Source of the DNA: Candidatus Caldilinea saccharophila
Lineage (GTDB): Bacteria > Chloroflexota > Anaerolineae > Caldilineales > Caldilineaceae
DNA: 64,000 bases
Assembly (NCBI GenBank): GCA_016710365.1
Contig: JADJVW010000008.1
Location: 44,740 to 108,739, forward strand
Direction: 5' to 3'
The notes beneath the pieces were generated by a model. It was not told where the DNA came from and ran no database searches. It saw only the letters and a list, made by a program, of their open reading frames with translations. Position 1 is the first letter of the stretch, and every line of letters begins with the position of its first letter. The position numbers and the translations under genes are program-made. Of this stretch, positions 9,789 to 20,333 are shown piece after piece.

Positions 9789-12164
9789 TTAATCTGAGCG
9801 CACGAAGGTGTACTGGCTGGCGCCTTCGCCCACCACAATCACATTCGCCCCATCCTCGGCCTGTTCAAACTTATAGACCAACCCTTGCAGCGGAACATTG
9901 AGCTGGATGTAACCGTCCAACTCGCCGTCGTCGTTGCGGAGCGGCTTCAGCTCGGTGACAAACTCGCCTGCATCCAGCATGAGCTTGCCAGCATCGAGCG
10001 ACAGCTCAATTGTCCCCAGCGCCGGATGGCTGAAGCGTCCCAGCCACGGCTCGACTGCCGCCGCGTCCACTTCATCCTGGATGCGCGCCACCAACTTCTC
10101 TGTCTGCTTAGCCATCTGTTCGAGGTAGAAGTCCATTGCTTGCTCCGTCTCCGCGGGCTGTGCGTAGACAAGCTCCAGCAAGCGGCCAGCAACGCCCTCG
10201 TTGAAGAGATTTGTCGCGCGGCCGTTGGTCAGCACGATGACGCCGAGGTCTCGGCCCGGCAGAAAGGTGAAGCTGGAGGTGAAGCCGATCGTGTTGCCGT
10301 CGTGCGAGATCAGCGGCTGACCCTTGTAGTCGGAAACGATCCAACCCAGCCCATAGCTGACATCGTTCGAGATGGCGATTTGCGGCTTCCACGTCTCCTT
10401 GAGATTTTCCGCCGAGACCACGCGCGTGCCATCCGGCGCCACGCCTTCGTGCAATTGCGTCACCATGTACTTCGCCATATCTTCGAGCGTCGACCAGTGC
10501 AGGCCGGCCGGCGCAATCGGCGTCAGCACGGCTTCGTCGTCGAGCGTGATCGGCGCGTAAGTGTTCTGCAGCGTCAGCATGTGCGGGATGGCGTAGTTGC
10601 CGCGTTCACGGATCTTGTCAAACGAAAGCGTGGTGTTTTCCATGCCGATGGGGTCGAGCACCCGCTCCTGCAGCGCCTGCTCGTATTCGCTTTCCAGATC
10701 GGCGCCGCCGCCCTGCGCAGCATTCGCAGCGATATAGCCGGCGGTGGCGACCATCTGGTTGCTGTATTGGAACGCCTCGCCAAAGTCGGTGAAGAACTCA
10801 AAGTCGGCCAGCGCGGCCACGGTGTCTGCGGCCGATTGTTCCGACGCGTTGAAGATCAGCTCCAGGTCGCGCCGCGGGACGCCCGTGCACGCGCAGACCA
10901 GGTTGCGCATCGTGATCTGCTCGGTCAGCGCCGGGTCGGCAACCTTGAAAGCAGGGTAAAGTTCGATGGCGGGCGTGTCCCAGGTCATGATGCCGTCATC
11001 GACCAGCGCGCCCATCATCAGGGTGGTCAGACTTTTGCCGGTCGAACCGATCATGACGTTAGTGTCCGGCGCCATCGGAGCGCCGCTTTCGGGGTCAGCA
11101 ACGCCGAATCCCTGGGCATAGACCAGTTCGCCATCCTCGACAATGCCGACGGCAGCGCCGGGCACGCCAAAGGCAGCCATGTATTTTGTGATGAATGCTG
11201 CGAGCGGCGCAGTGATGGCATCCGTAATCGGCAGCGGCGCGACGGCGCTCAGGTCCGTTTCCTCGATGGCGAGAATCTTGAAACCCGAACCCACGATCGT
11301 CACCTGGGCGTTGCGTTTTTGCAGCGCGGCCAGCTCGCCGTCGATCAAGAGCAGATACGCATCGCCATGCTTGGCTTGCGCCACTGCCTGCACGATGCGG
11401 TTGGCGTCGCCGGTCTCATAGTTGGTCACCAAAATCTGATCGATGTCGCTGCCGGCCGGCGGCTCGACCGTCTCGTCGATGGCGACATCGAAGGCCGGAT
11501 CGATCATGGCCCAGGCGTCGGCTGTGGCTTGCTCCAACGCCGTCCCCACCCCTGGTGCGACGACCAGATACATCTTGATGCTCTCCTCCGGATCCATGAG
11601 CAGCACGTAGCCGTCGCCTTCGGTCACCGTCCAGTTAGTCGGGATCGGCACGGAGAAGCGGCCTGCGGGGTCGGTGTAGGTCTCGCCCACACCGGCAGTG
11701 ACTGCGGCGGCGGCGCCCGCATCTGCGGCGGCCGGGTAGAGGATAAAGGAGCCTTCGACGCCGCCCTGTGTGAAGACGCCGCTCAGTTGGCCGCGCCCGG
11801 TAAGCTCGCCAGCAAAGGCAGCCAGCGACGGCCCTTCGAGCATCTCAAAGTGCGCGTTCGTCCCGTCCACGCGGATGTCGTGCAGGGGCAACCCGGTCAC
11901 ACCTTGTTCGGGAATGTCAATGGCGCCGGTATAGCCGTCGCCCTCTGGGGTAAAATAGACGGTGATCGCCAACTCCAGCCCCGCAATGGACAGTGCGCCG
12001 CTATAGATGCCCTCCAGTTGGAAAGTAGCTGGCGCAAGCGTAGCTGTCGCCGCGACAGACGGCGGTGCGTCCACAGGAACCGGTCGAATCGGCTGGCAAC
12101 CTGTCGTCACCAGCAAAGCCGCCACAATCAGGAGCGGCAACACACACTTCCGAGAAATAAGCAT
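9789..12164 (-). CDS. Serine beta-lactamase-fold hydrolase lipoprotein
   Basis: About 791 residues. I place the start at ATG 12164, with GGAGGTAAT upstream, followed by a lipoprotein signal (LIVAALLVTTGCQP). Residues ~50-160 form a beta-rich domain repeated in kind at the C-terminus; ~170-310 look like a PsbP/DUF1795-like domain (YTDPAGRFSVPIPTNWTV). The beta-lactamase/class C-type domain (~330-680) has SxxK as GSTGKSL, YxN as QYSNQM and the third motif SHDGNT. Such proteins are usually esterases, D-aminopeptidases or penicillin-binding-like enzymes; substrate unknown. The long frame upstream of 12164 runs through a 25-bp hairpin and is not coding. Confidence 0.85.
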   Translation of the reverse strand: MLISRKCVLPLLIVAALLVTTGCQPIRPVPVDAPPSVAATATLAPATFQLEGIYSGALSIAGLELAITVYFTPEGDGYTGAIDIPEQGVTGLPLHDIRVDGTNAHFEMLEGPSLAAFAGELTGRGQLSGVFTQGGVEGSFILYPAAADAGAAAAVTAGVGETYTDPAGRFSVPIPTNWTVTEGDGYVLLMDPEESIKMYLVVAPGVGTALEQATADAWAMIDPAFDVAIDETVEPPAGSDIDQILVTNYETGDANRIVQAVAQAKHGDAYLLLIDGELAALQKRNAQVTIVGSGFKILAIEETDLSAVAPLPITDAITAPLAAFITKYMAAFGVPGAAVGIVEDGELVYAQGFGVADPESGAPMAPDTNVMIGSTGKSLTTLMMGALVDDGIMTWDTPAIELYPAFKVADPALTEQITMRNLVCACTGVPRRDLELIFNASEQSAADTVAALADFEFFTDFGEAFQYSNQMVATAGYIAANAAQGGGADLESEYEQALQERVLDPIGMENTTLSFDKIRERGNYAIPHMLTLQNTYAPITLDDEAVLTPIAPAGLHWSTLEDMAKYMVTQLHEGVAPDGTRVVSAENLKETWKPQIAISNDVSYGLGWIVSDYKGQPLISHDGNTIGFTSSFTFLPGRDLGVIVLTNGRATNLFNEGVAGRLLELVYAQPAETEQAMDFYLEQMAKQTEKLVARIQDEVDAAAVEPWLGRFSHPALGTIELSLDAGKLMLDAGEFVTELKPLRNDDGELDGYIQLNVPLQGLVYKFEQAEDGANVIVVGEGASQYTFVRSD

Positions 12165-12210
12165 AGGGATTACCTCCAGGCAGACACTACGTGCAATCAG
12201 GTCAATTCGG

Positions 12211-12265
12211 TGCAGAGAAGTGCCTGCCCCCGGTCGGCTCGACCGGGGGCAGGCACTTCTCTGCA
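12211..12265. repeat. 25-bp perfect hairpin between fadF-like and hydrolase genes
   Basis: Arms 12211-12235 and 12241-12265 are exact reverse complements, with a 5-nt loop (GGCTC). The core word is GTGCCTGCCCCCGGTC. It lies 3' of the FadF-like gene and 5' of the hydrolase gene, both on the minus strand. It could be a terminator or processing element, but no T-run follows on the minus strand. Confidence 0.7.
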
Positions 12266-12315
12266 TTTCTCCGCCCCTCTGCGCCAACGCGAGAGGCTCT
12301 TCAAGCAGCACTTTT

Positions 12316-14352
<2,037 letters not shown>

Positions 14353-14771
14353 AGGAGCCCTTTCTGCATAGAGGTGAAGGGGAAGCGCTGACTGATTTAC
14401 TGATTTTATGGTTTTATTGATCGTTTTAGCGATCATTGGTTTCGATGCCGTTGCCACCCCGTTGGAGAGCGTAAGCAGTGTTCCAATCATACGGGTTGTT
14501 GCCAACGCCCGCAAATGAGATCGGGCACGCATTTGGCGTGACATTCGTCCCCATCCTGCTGGGATAGATGCTTGCCACAGCAGGACATTGGCGGCAAACG
14601 TCCCCGCTCCTGGAGATTGACGAAAGGGATCTGGTTGAGCAAGGCTGCGCCTGACGCGGGCAGGACATGCTGCCACTATGGGGGGGGTCGCCTCAGCGCA
14701 TGCCGTTAATAGCCTAACGCCCGCCCTCTTGCTATAATGCAGCGCAAAGATTACGCAGATCGGGGCTGATC
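14353..14771. other. Intergenic region between divergent FadF-like and FmdE-like genes
   Basis: This 419-bp stretch holds no convincing gene. It should contain promoters for both directions. TATAAT at 14733-14738 is a plausible -10 for the plus-strand FmdE-like gene. GC-rich segments at 14560-14640 (GGCGGCAAACGTCCCC...) resemble the ACGTCCCCGG word of the 23.8-kb hairpin, but I found no long perfect palindrome. Confidence 0.5.
14733..14738 (+). promoter_or_regulatory. Candidate -10 box of the FmdE-like gene
   Basis: A perfect TATAAT hexamer, 33 nt before the ATG at 14772. No good -35 hexamer lies 16-18 nt upstream, so this promoter is tentative. Confidence 0.4.
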
Positions 14772-15416
14772 ATGAGTGCAAAAACGCTAGCTGAACTCCT
14801 CGCCGCGTCCGCGGCTCTCCACCATCATCTCTGTCCGCGCCAGGTTTTGGGGGTGCAGATGGGGCGTCTGGCTGCAGAATTGCTGGCGCTTGACCTTCCT
14901 CAGCCGGACAAACGCCTGCTCACCATTGTAGAGACGGACGGTTGCTTCTGCGACGGCGTCTCCGCGGCGACCAACTGCTGGGTTGGCCGGCGTACACTGC
15001 GTGTGGAAGATTACGGCAAAGCCGCGGCGACTTTCGTCGACACCCACAGTCGTGCCGCTATCCGTATCGCGCCGCACCCGCAAGCACGCAATCTCGCAGC
15101 GTACTACGCTCCGCAAGCCCCTAACCCGTGGGAAGCGATGTTGATTGGCTACCAACGCATGACTTTTGCAGAATTGTTTACCTGGCAGACCGTGACGCTG
15201 GCCACGCCGGTGGAGGCAATTATCAGCAAGCCTGGCCACCGCGTCAACTGCGCGCGCTGCGGAGAAGAGATCCTCAACGAGCGTGAGGTCGTGGATGGTG
15301 ATGTCACCCTGTGCCGGGCATGCGCGCTGCATCCCTACTATTACACCGATGAGCACAGCAAATACGTCTGCACCGAATTTTCGCCACGCGTCGTCAATAG
15401 CCATCTCTGCGCCTGA
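14772..15416 (+). CDS. FmdE family protein (formylmethanofuran dehydrogenase subunit E-like)
   Basis: 214 residues. The FmdE domain is visible as HHHLCPRQVLGVQMG near the N-terminus and ETDGCFCDGVSAATNCWVG, with Cys and His residues likely to bind metal. The C-terminal ~50 residues carry a zinc ribbon, CARCGEEI ... CRACA. FmdE-like proteins occur apart from methanogenesis, often near molybdenum or tungsten enzymes; the role is unproven. It is a single gene, divergent from the FadF-like gene. Confidence 0.85.
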   Translation: MSAKTLAELLAASAALHHHLCPRQVLGVQMGRLAAELLALDLPQPDKRLLTIVETDGCFCDGVSAATNCWVGRRTLRVEDYGKAAATFVDTHSRAAIRIAPHPQARNLAAYYAPQAPNPWEAMLIGYQRMTFAELFTWQTVTLATPVEAIISKPGHRVNCARCGEEILNEREVVDGDVTLCRACALHPYYYTDEHSKYVCTEFSPRVVNSHLCA

Positions 15417-15549
15417 GCAGCCTGCCTGACGACAAACTTCCTCTTTCGCAAACAAAAAGGCGCCGCCTGAATTACCACACCCTACGCTGGCGCGACAGGT
15501 TGGGACAAGGTTAGGGACAAACGACCCATGAATGCGGGCGGTCGCGGCG

Positions 15550-15578
15550 CGAAAATGGGCTCTATCGAGCTATTTTCG
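15550..15578 (+). promoter_or_regulatory. Imperfect hairpin in the leader of the thioredoxin/CcdA fusion gene
   Basis: CGAAAATGGGCTC (15550-15562) can pair imperfectly with CGAGCTATTTTCG (15566-15578). It ends just before the ribosome site AAGGAG of the next gene. It could modulate translation or be chance; no known riboswitch is recognised. Confidence 0.3.
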
Positions 15579-15599
15579 AACGTATAAGGAGTTGACGCG

Positions 15600-17030
15600 A
15601 TGAAGCGGACCCTGTCTCTGGCGTTGTTGTTGATTGTGGTGCTGGTCGCCATAGCATTCTTGACGCCACCTGTTTATGCCAGCGCTCCGGCGCAATCTAT
15701 GGAGCCTGTCGTCGTGTATTTCTTCTGGGGGGACGGTTGCCCCCACTGCGCCGCGGCCGAACCCTTTCTGAGTGAATTGGTCGAACGCTATCCCAGCGTC
15801 GTCCTCCGCGAATATGAGGTCTGGAACCATCCTGAAAACCGCGGCTCATTCATGCGTATGACCGCGAAATATGGATTTGAGCCAACGGCAGTGCCTACGA
15901 TCTTTGTTGGCGATCAACATTGGGTTGGGTATGCCGAAGATCCCTACGCCCGCCAAATCGAAACCGCGATCGCTCAGTGCGTCAACACCGGCTGCCCCGA
16001 CGCCGGTGCGGGTGTGTTCGCGCCGCTGCCCACGCCGACCGCAGCCGTAGTGGCAGCGGCGCCAGCCAACATGGAAGTCGCGCCACGGCAAAACAGCGTG
16101 AGCAGCGCCATCGCGGCGCCTGCTGCCAGCGTGCTGAGTATTCCTTTCCTGGGCGCGGTTGACCTGGGGACGCAGTCGCTGTGGCTGAGCACGGCGCTGA
16201 TTGCCTTTGTCGATGGCGTCAACCCCTGCTCGCTGTGGGTGCTTTCTGTGCTGCTGGCGTTGACCATCCACACCGGTTCGCGCAAGAAGGTCTTTATCAT
16301 CGGCGCGGTCTTCCTCACTGTCACTTCGCTCGTCTATGCTTTATTTATTGCTGGCCTTTTCACGATGTTCACGGTGCTCGACTGGGTGCCATGGATTCAG
16401 ATGTTAGTGGCGGCAGTCGCACTCTTCTTTGCCATCATCAACATCAAAGATTACTTCTGGTACAAGGAAGGCATCTCCCTGACGATTGCCGACGAGAAAA
16501 AACCCGGCCTCTACAAAAGTATGCGCCGCGTGCTGAATGCCGGCGATTCCATGCCCGCGCTGATCGGCGCGGCGGTCGTCATGTCGGCCGGCGCGTCGCT
16601 GGTGGAATTCTCTTGCACCGCCGGCTTTCCCATGCTGTGGACCAACCTGCTGGCCGCGCAAGAAGTGACGGCGCTGACCTTTGCGCTGCTGCTGCTGCTC
16701 TACATGGTCATTTACCAGATCGACGAGATTATCATCTTTACGGGCGCTGTGGTCGGGCTGCGCGCCAGCAAGCTTGAGGAGAAACAGGGGCGTATCCTCA
16801 AGCTCTTTGGCGGTATGCTCATGCTGACGCTGGCCGCCGTGATGCTGGTCAATCCCTCGCTGATGAACAGCGTGACCGCCACCTTCTGGGTCTTTGTGAT
16901 CGCTTTTGGCGCAGCGCTGCTGGTGCTGCTCGTCCATCGTAAGGTGCTGCCGGCGCTGGGCATCTACATCGGTTCGGAGATGCGCCCGGCCGCCAAGAAA
17001 CGCAACCGCCATCAGAAGTCGCACGCATAA
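15600..17030 (+). CDS. Thioredoxin-fold / CcdA-DsbD-type membrane fusion protein
   Basis: 476 residues. A signal peptide is followed by an extracytoplasmic thioredoxin fold (~30-130) with active site GCPHCAAAEPF and cis-Pro loop AVPTIFVGD. After an Ala/Pro linker, ~185-465 hold about six to eight membrane helices. These include two conserved Cys sites of the CcdA/DsbD type, GVNPCSLWVLS and EFSCTAGFP, suited to carrying reducing equivalents across the membrane. The likely role is redox supply or disulfide reduction outside the cytoplasm. AAGGAG precedes the ATG. A strong terminator hairpin follows, separating it from the arsenic operon, though a redox link to that operon is possible. Confidence 0.8.
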   Translation: MKRTLSLALLLIVVLVAIAFLTPPVYASAPAQSMEPVVVYFFWGDGCPHCAAAEPFLSELVERYPSVVLREYEVWNHPENRGSFMRMTAKYGFEPTAVPTIFVGDQHWVGYAEDPYARQIETAIAQCVNTGCPDAGAGVFAPLPTPTAAVVAAAPANMEVAPRQNSVSSAIAAPAASVLSIPFLGAVDLGTQSLWLSTALIAFVDGVNPCSLWVLSVLLALTIHTGSRKKVFIIGAVFLTVTSLVYALFIAGLFTMFTVLDWVPWIQMLVAAVALFFAIINIKDYFWYKEGISLTIADEKKPGLYKSMRRVLNAGDSMPALIGAAVVMSAGASLVEFSCTAGFPMLWTNLLAAQEVTALTFALLLLLYMVIYQIDEIIIFTGAVVGLRASKLEEKQGRILKLFGGMLMLTLAAVMLVNPSLMNSVTATFWVFVIAFGAALLVLLVHRKVLPALGIYIGSEMRPAAKKRNRHQKSHA

Positions 17031-17057
17031 CAAACAATCTTTTTCCTCTGACCAAAC

Positions 17058-17100
17058 AAAGAATGCGGGCGCGACCGAAATGGTTGCGCCCGCATTCTTT
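17058..17100 (+). terminator. Strong intrinsic terminator-like hairpin
   Basis: A 19-bp stem (17058-17076 with 17082-17100; one G-T pair) closes a 5-nt loop, 27 nt after the fusion gene's stop. It begins AAAGAATGCGGGCGC and ends in TTT. It lies upstream of the arsR promoter region. Confidence 0.75.
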
Positions 17101-17165
17101 CCGACAGTTTCTGCGCGACGAATAAAATCAGGACGATTGTCCCGAAAAATCCGGGATAGTTTGGA

Positions 17166-17206
17166 TTGCATTCATGCAATAAAAGATATATGCTAATTTA
17201 TGCATG
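17166..17206. promoter_or_regulatory. Candidate ArsR operator region
   Basis: An AT-rich stretch in front of arsR contains TTGCAT-TC-ATGCAA (17166-17179, perfect inverted repeat) and ATGC...GCAT (17190-17205). Tandem imperfect inverted repeats over the promoter are typical for autoregulated ArsR/SmtB repressors. Assignment to this ArsR is by position. Confidence 0.5.
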
Positions 17207-17266
17207 TGCCTGACGCACCAGGCTTTGGCGGGCAGCGGGCCTGCTATGGAAGGACAAGGAGAAGCA

Positions 17267-17578
17267 ATGACCAGGCTGGATTATGATGAAATCAGCGCTC
17301 GCTTGCGCCTGTTGGCTCACCCCGAACGCCTGCGCATCCTCGACGCCGTGCGCCGCGACAGCGAATGCGTCTGCCATCTGGAGGCGCTGCTGGGCAAGCC
17401 GCAGCCTTACGTCTCGCAGCAACTGCGCCTGTTGCGCGACGCAGGCATCATTGTCGACGAGAAGCAGGGGCAGAATGTCTTTTACCGGCTTAGCGACGAT
17501 GACGTGCGCGGCTGGCTGGATGCCGTGCTCGCCTGGCCGTGGGCGAGCATCCTGACATGGCGTTGCACAAACGAATGA
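17267..17578 (+). CDS. arsR: ArsR/SmtB family metalloregulator
   Basis: 103 residues. A winged helix-turn-helix is clear: RLRLLAHPERLRILDAV, then the metal-sensing helix ECVCHLEALLGK with the CVC pair of ArsR-type As(III)/Sb(III) sensors, and PYVSQQLRLLRDAGI as recognition helix. The start is ATG at 17267, with AAGGAG 7-8 nt upstream; the frame is open further upstream but without a ribosome site. It heads an arsenic operon (small ORF, permease, thioredoxin, acr3) and probably represses it. Confidence 0.9.
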   Translation: MTRLDYDEISARLRLLAHPERLRILDAVRRDSECVCHLEALLGKPQPYVSQQLRLLRDAGIIVDEKQGQNVFYRLSDDDVRGWLDAVLAWPWASILTWRCTNE

Positions 17579-17652
17579 TTGCCTGTCCCTGCCCCAAATG
17601 TAACGACGATACGCTGTTAGCGGCTGGTGAAAGCCTGCTGGAAAGGGTTTGA
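17575..17652 (+). CDS. 25-residue Cys-rich small ORF (CPCPKC) in the ars operon
   Basis: The frame reads MIACPCPKCNDDTLLAAGES and then LLERV. Its ATG overlaps the arsR stop as ATGA, and its stop is 3 nt before the permease ATG, so it fills the gap exactly and would be translationally coupled. Three Cys in CPCPKC could bind a thiophilic metal such as As(III). I know no named family. It could also be a remnant or a leader ORF for the permease, and no protein-level evidence is available. Confidence 0.4.
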   Translation: MIACPCPKCNDDTLLAAGESLLERV

Positions 17653-17655
17653 TCG

Positions 17656-18747
17656 ATGCGCAACGATATGCTATTGAGTGGCTCTGATTCACCTACCCAG
17701 GATCAGCCGACTCCCGGAGGCGGCTGGCAGACCTGGCGTCCCTGGCTGTTGGTGTCCCTAGCCGCCATGGGTTGGTGGGTAGTCTATTCCAACCTGCTGG
17801 CGGTGGCGGAATGGCTCACCTTCGATCTCCTGGGGATGGCGCCGACCTCAGAACTGGGGATGGCGCTGGCCTTCTTCCTCTATGATGTACCCAAGATCCT
17901 GTTGCTGCTCACCGGCATGATCTTTGTGGTGACCACCATCCGCACCTTCTTTAGCGCCGAACGCACGCGCCAGTTGCTGGGCGGCAAGCGCGCCGGGGTC
18001 GGCAACGTCCTGGCCGCGGGGCTGGGTGTGGTGACGCCCTTCTGCTCCTGTTCGGCCGTGCCGCTCTTCATCGGCTTTGTCGAGGCGGGCGTGCCCCTTG
18101 GCGTGACCTTCTCGTTTTTGATCGCCGCACCGATGGTCAACGAGGTGGCGCTGGCGATGCTCTTCGGCATGTTTGGCTGGCAGATTGCACTGCTTTACAT
18201 GGGCACAGGGCTGCTCATCGCCATCCTGGCCGGCATGGTGATCGGGCGCGTGCCGCGCATCGAAAGTGGCGTCGAGGACTTTGTCTGGCAGATGTCTGTG
18301 GGCAACGACGCTGCGTCAGGGACACGGATGAGCTGGGCCGAGCGTTTCGCCGTCGCCCGGCAGAGCACGCGCGAGATCGTGAGCAAGGTGTGGCTCTACG
18401 TTGTCGCCGGCATCGCCATCGGCGCGTTCATCCACGGCTATGTACCGGAGGATGCGCTGGCCGGCATCATGGGCGAGGACGCGTGGTGGAGCGTGCCCGC
18501 GGCGGTGGCCATCGGTGTGCCGATGTACGCCAATGCGGCCGGCGTCATCCCGGTGGTGGATGCACTGATCGGCAAGGGCGCCGCGCTGGGCACCGCGCTG
18601 GCCTTTATGATGAGCGTGGTTGCCCTAAGCCTGCCGGAGATGATCATCCTGCGCCGCGTGCTCAAGCTGCGGCTGATCATCGTGTTCGTCACGACTGTGG
18701 CTGTCGGCATTCTGCTGACGGGCTATCTCTTCAATTTCATTCTGTAA
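17656..18747 (+). CDS. ArsP/YraQ-type permease (organoarsenical or metal efflux)
   Basis: 363 residues with about eight membrane helices. The family signature VTPFCSCSAVPLFIGF and the matching second half (VPMYANAAGVIPVVDAL) identify the DUF318/permease family that includes the methylarsenite exporter ArsP. GAAAGG precedes the ATG. Lying between arsR and the thioredoxin/acr3 genes, it most likely exports trivalent arsenicals; other substrates are not excluded. Confidence 0.85.
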   Translation: MRNDMLLSGSDSPTQDQPTPGGGWQTWRPWLLVSLAAMGWWVVYSNLLAVAEWLTFDLLGMAPTSELGMALAFFLYDVPKILLLLTGMIFVVTTIRTFFSAERTRQLLGGKRAGVGNVLAAGLGVVTPFCSCSAVPLFIGFVEAGVPLGVTFSFLIAAPMVNEVALAMLFGMFGWQIALLYMGTGLLIAILAGMVIGRVPRIESGVEDFVWQMSVGNDAASGTRMSWAERFAVARQSTREIVSKVWLYVVAGIAIGAFIHGYVPEDALAGIMGEDAWWSVPAAVAIGVPMYANAAGVIPVVDALIGKGAALGTALAFMMSVVALSLPEMIILRRVLKLRLIIVFVTTVAVGILLTGYLFNFIL

Positions 18748-18756
18748 AGGATCGTC

Positions 18757-19005
18757 ATGATGGAAATCAAAGTCCTCGGCACTGGGTGTGCCAACTGCAA
18801 GAAGACCAAGGCCGTGATCGCCGACGCTGTGAAGGAATTGCATCTTGACCTGAACATTGTTGAGGTGCAGGACATCCCCTCGATCATGGCCTACGGGGTG
18901 ATGAGCACACCGGCGATTGTGATCGACGAAAAAGTGGTCAGCAGCGGGCGCGTGCCCGCCAAGAGTCAGGTGATTGAGATGATTCGTAAAGCACAGACCG
19001 CGTGA
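18757..19005 (+). CDS. Small thioredoxin-fold protein (redox-active disulfide type)
   Basis: 82 residues with active site GTGCANCKKTK and STPAIVIDEK as cis-Pro loop, matching the TM0996/MTH895-like glutaredoxin-type family often encoded beside ArsP-like permeases. It probably delivers electrons or metal to the permease or reduces arsenic species. It starts 10 nt after the permease stop, with AAGGAT upstream; ATG at 18757 or 18760. Confidence 0.87.
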   Translation: MMEIKVLGTGCANCKKTKAVIADAVKELHLDLNIVEVQDIPSIMAYGVMSTPAIVIDEKVVSSGRVPAKSQVIEMIRKAQTA

Positions 19006-19108
19006 TCGGCGCCTGGGATTGCAGGGTTCTGGAAGGCTTGGGGGTTGATTCACGCCCCACGGCCCCAGAACCCAAGCCCTCACAAGTACATCTAGAAAGG
19101 ACTCAGTT

Positions 19109-20230
19109 ATGTCGCAAAGTGCCATGACCGCACCGGCGCCTGTCACCCGCCGTCTCTCTCTGCTCGACCGCTATCTGACCCTGTGGATCTTTCTGGCCAT
19201 GGCGGTGGGCATTGCGCTGGGCTACTTCTTCCCTGGCGTGGAGAACTTCATCAACCGCTTCCAGGTCGGTACGACGAACATTCCGATCGCCATCGGCCTG
19301 ATCCTTATGATGTATCCACCGCTCGCTAAGGTGCGCTACGAGGAGTTGGGCGACGTCTTCCGCGACTGGAAGATCCTGACTATGTCGCTGATCCAGAACT
19401 GGGTGATCGGCCCCATGCTCATGTTCATTCTGGCCGTGATTTTCCTGCGCGACTACCCGGAATACATGGTCGGGCTGATCCTCATCGGGCTGGCGCGCTG
19501 TATCGCGATGGTCATTGTCTGGAACGATCTGGCCAGTGGCGACACAGAGTACGCAGCCGGCCTGGTCGCCTTCAACAGCATCTTCCAGGTCCTCTTCTAC
19601 AGCGTCTTCGCCTACTTTTACATCACCGTGCTGCCGGCAATGCTGGGTCTGCAAAATGCAGTGGTGCAGATCAGCATGGGCGAGATCGCGCAGAGCGTCT
19701 TTATTTACCTGGGCATTCCCTTCCTTGCCGGCTTCCTGACCCGCTTCGTCCTGGTGCGCGCCAAGGGCAAGGAGTGGTATCACACAAAGTTCATCCCCAA
19801 GATCAGCCCGCTGACGCTCGTTGCCTTGCTTTTTACCATCGTCGTCATGTTTAGCCTCAAGGGTGAACTGATCGTCACCATTCCCCTGGATGTGGTGCGG
19901 ATTGCTATCCCGCTGATCCTCTACTTCGTGTTGATGTTCCTGATCAGTTGGTTCATGGGCGTGTGGATCCACGCCGGCTATAAGAAGACGACGACCGTAT
20001 CCTTCACGGCCGCCAGCAACAATTTTGAGCTGGCGATTGCCGTGGCGGTGGCGGTCTTTGGCATCGCCTCAGGACAGGCCTTCGCCGCAGTCATCGGCCC
20101 GCTCATCGAGGTGCCGGTCATGATCGGACTGGTCAGCGTGGCACTTTGGCTGGGCCGGCGCTATTTCAAGCGCGACATGGCCGCCATCGACTGCGAAGGC
20201 CAGCCAATAGCGGCGACCGACGCGCGGTAG
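19109..20230 (+). CDS. acr3: ACR3 family arsenite efflux transporter
   Basis: 373 residues with about ten membrane helices. The conserved Cys of the Acr3 substrate path is in GLARCIAMVIVWND, and the conserved Glu of the later helix is in IGPLIEVPVMI. It exports As(OH)3 using the proton-motive force. AGAAAGGA precedes the ATG. It is the last gene of the ars operon, and no arsC arsenate reductase is nearby. Confidence 0.93.
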   Translation: MSQSAMTAPAPVTRRLSLLDRYLTLWIFLAMAVGIALGYFFPGVENFINRFQVGTTNIPIAIGLILMMYPPLAKVRYEELGDVFRDWKILTMSLIQNWVIGPMLMFILAVIFLRDYPEYMVGLILIGLARCIAMVIVWNDLASGDTEYAAGLVAFNSIFQVLFYSVFAYFYITVLPAMLGLQNAVVQISMGEIAQSVFIYLGIPFLAGFLTRFVLVRAKGKEWYHTKFIPKISPLTLVALLFTIVVMFSLKGELIVTIPLDVVRIAIPLILYFVLMFLISWFMGVWIHAGYKKTTTVSFTAASNNFELAIAVAVAVFGIASGQAFAAVIGPLIEVPVMIGLVSVALWLGRRYFKRDMAAIDCEGQPIAATDAR

Positions 20231-20254
20231 ACAAGGGTGATGAGATTCGTGAAG

Positions 20255-20330
20255 TACTGCGGATGGATTAAGGTAAAATCCGTGAGAATCCGTCAAATCC
20301 GTTTCATCCGCGGTCTATCTCTGCGGCGCC
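20255..20330. repeat. CGGAT-word inverted repeat between acr3 and mrp
   Basis: TGCGGATGGATT and three ATCCG words followed by CATCCGCGG make an imperfect inverted repeat between convergent genes. It uses the same words as the blocks at 30.1, 33.6 and 42.9 kb. Confidence 0.5.
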
Positions 20331-20333
20331 TGT

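Noticed and set aside
12165..12311. N-terminal extension of the beta-lactamase-fold lipoprotein
   Set aside because: It runs through a perfect 25-bp hairpin and would place the lipoprotein signal internally; GGAGG marks ATG 12164.
14353..14676. N-terminal extension of the FadF-like protein
   Set aside because: The extension is Arg/Ala-rich without family similarity, while ATG 14352 starts at the expected first membrane helix with a ribosome site.
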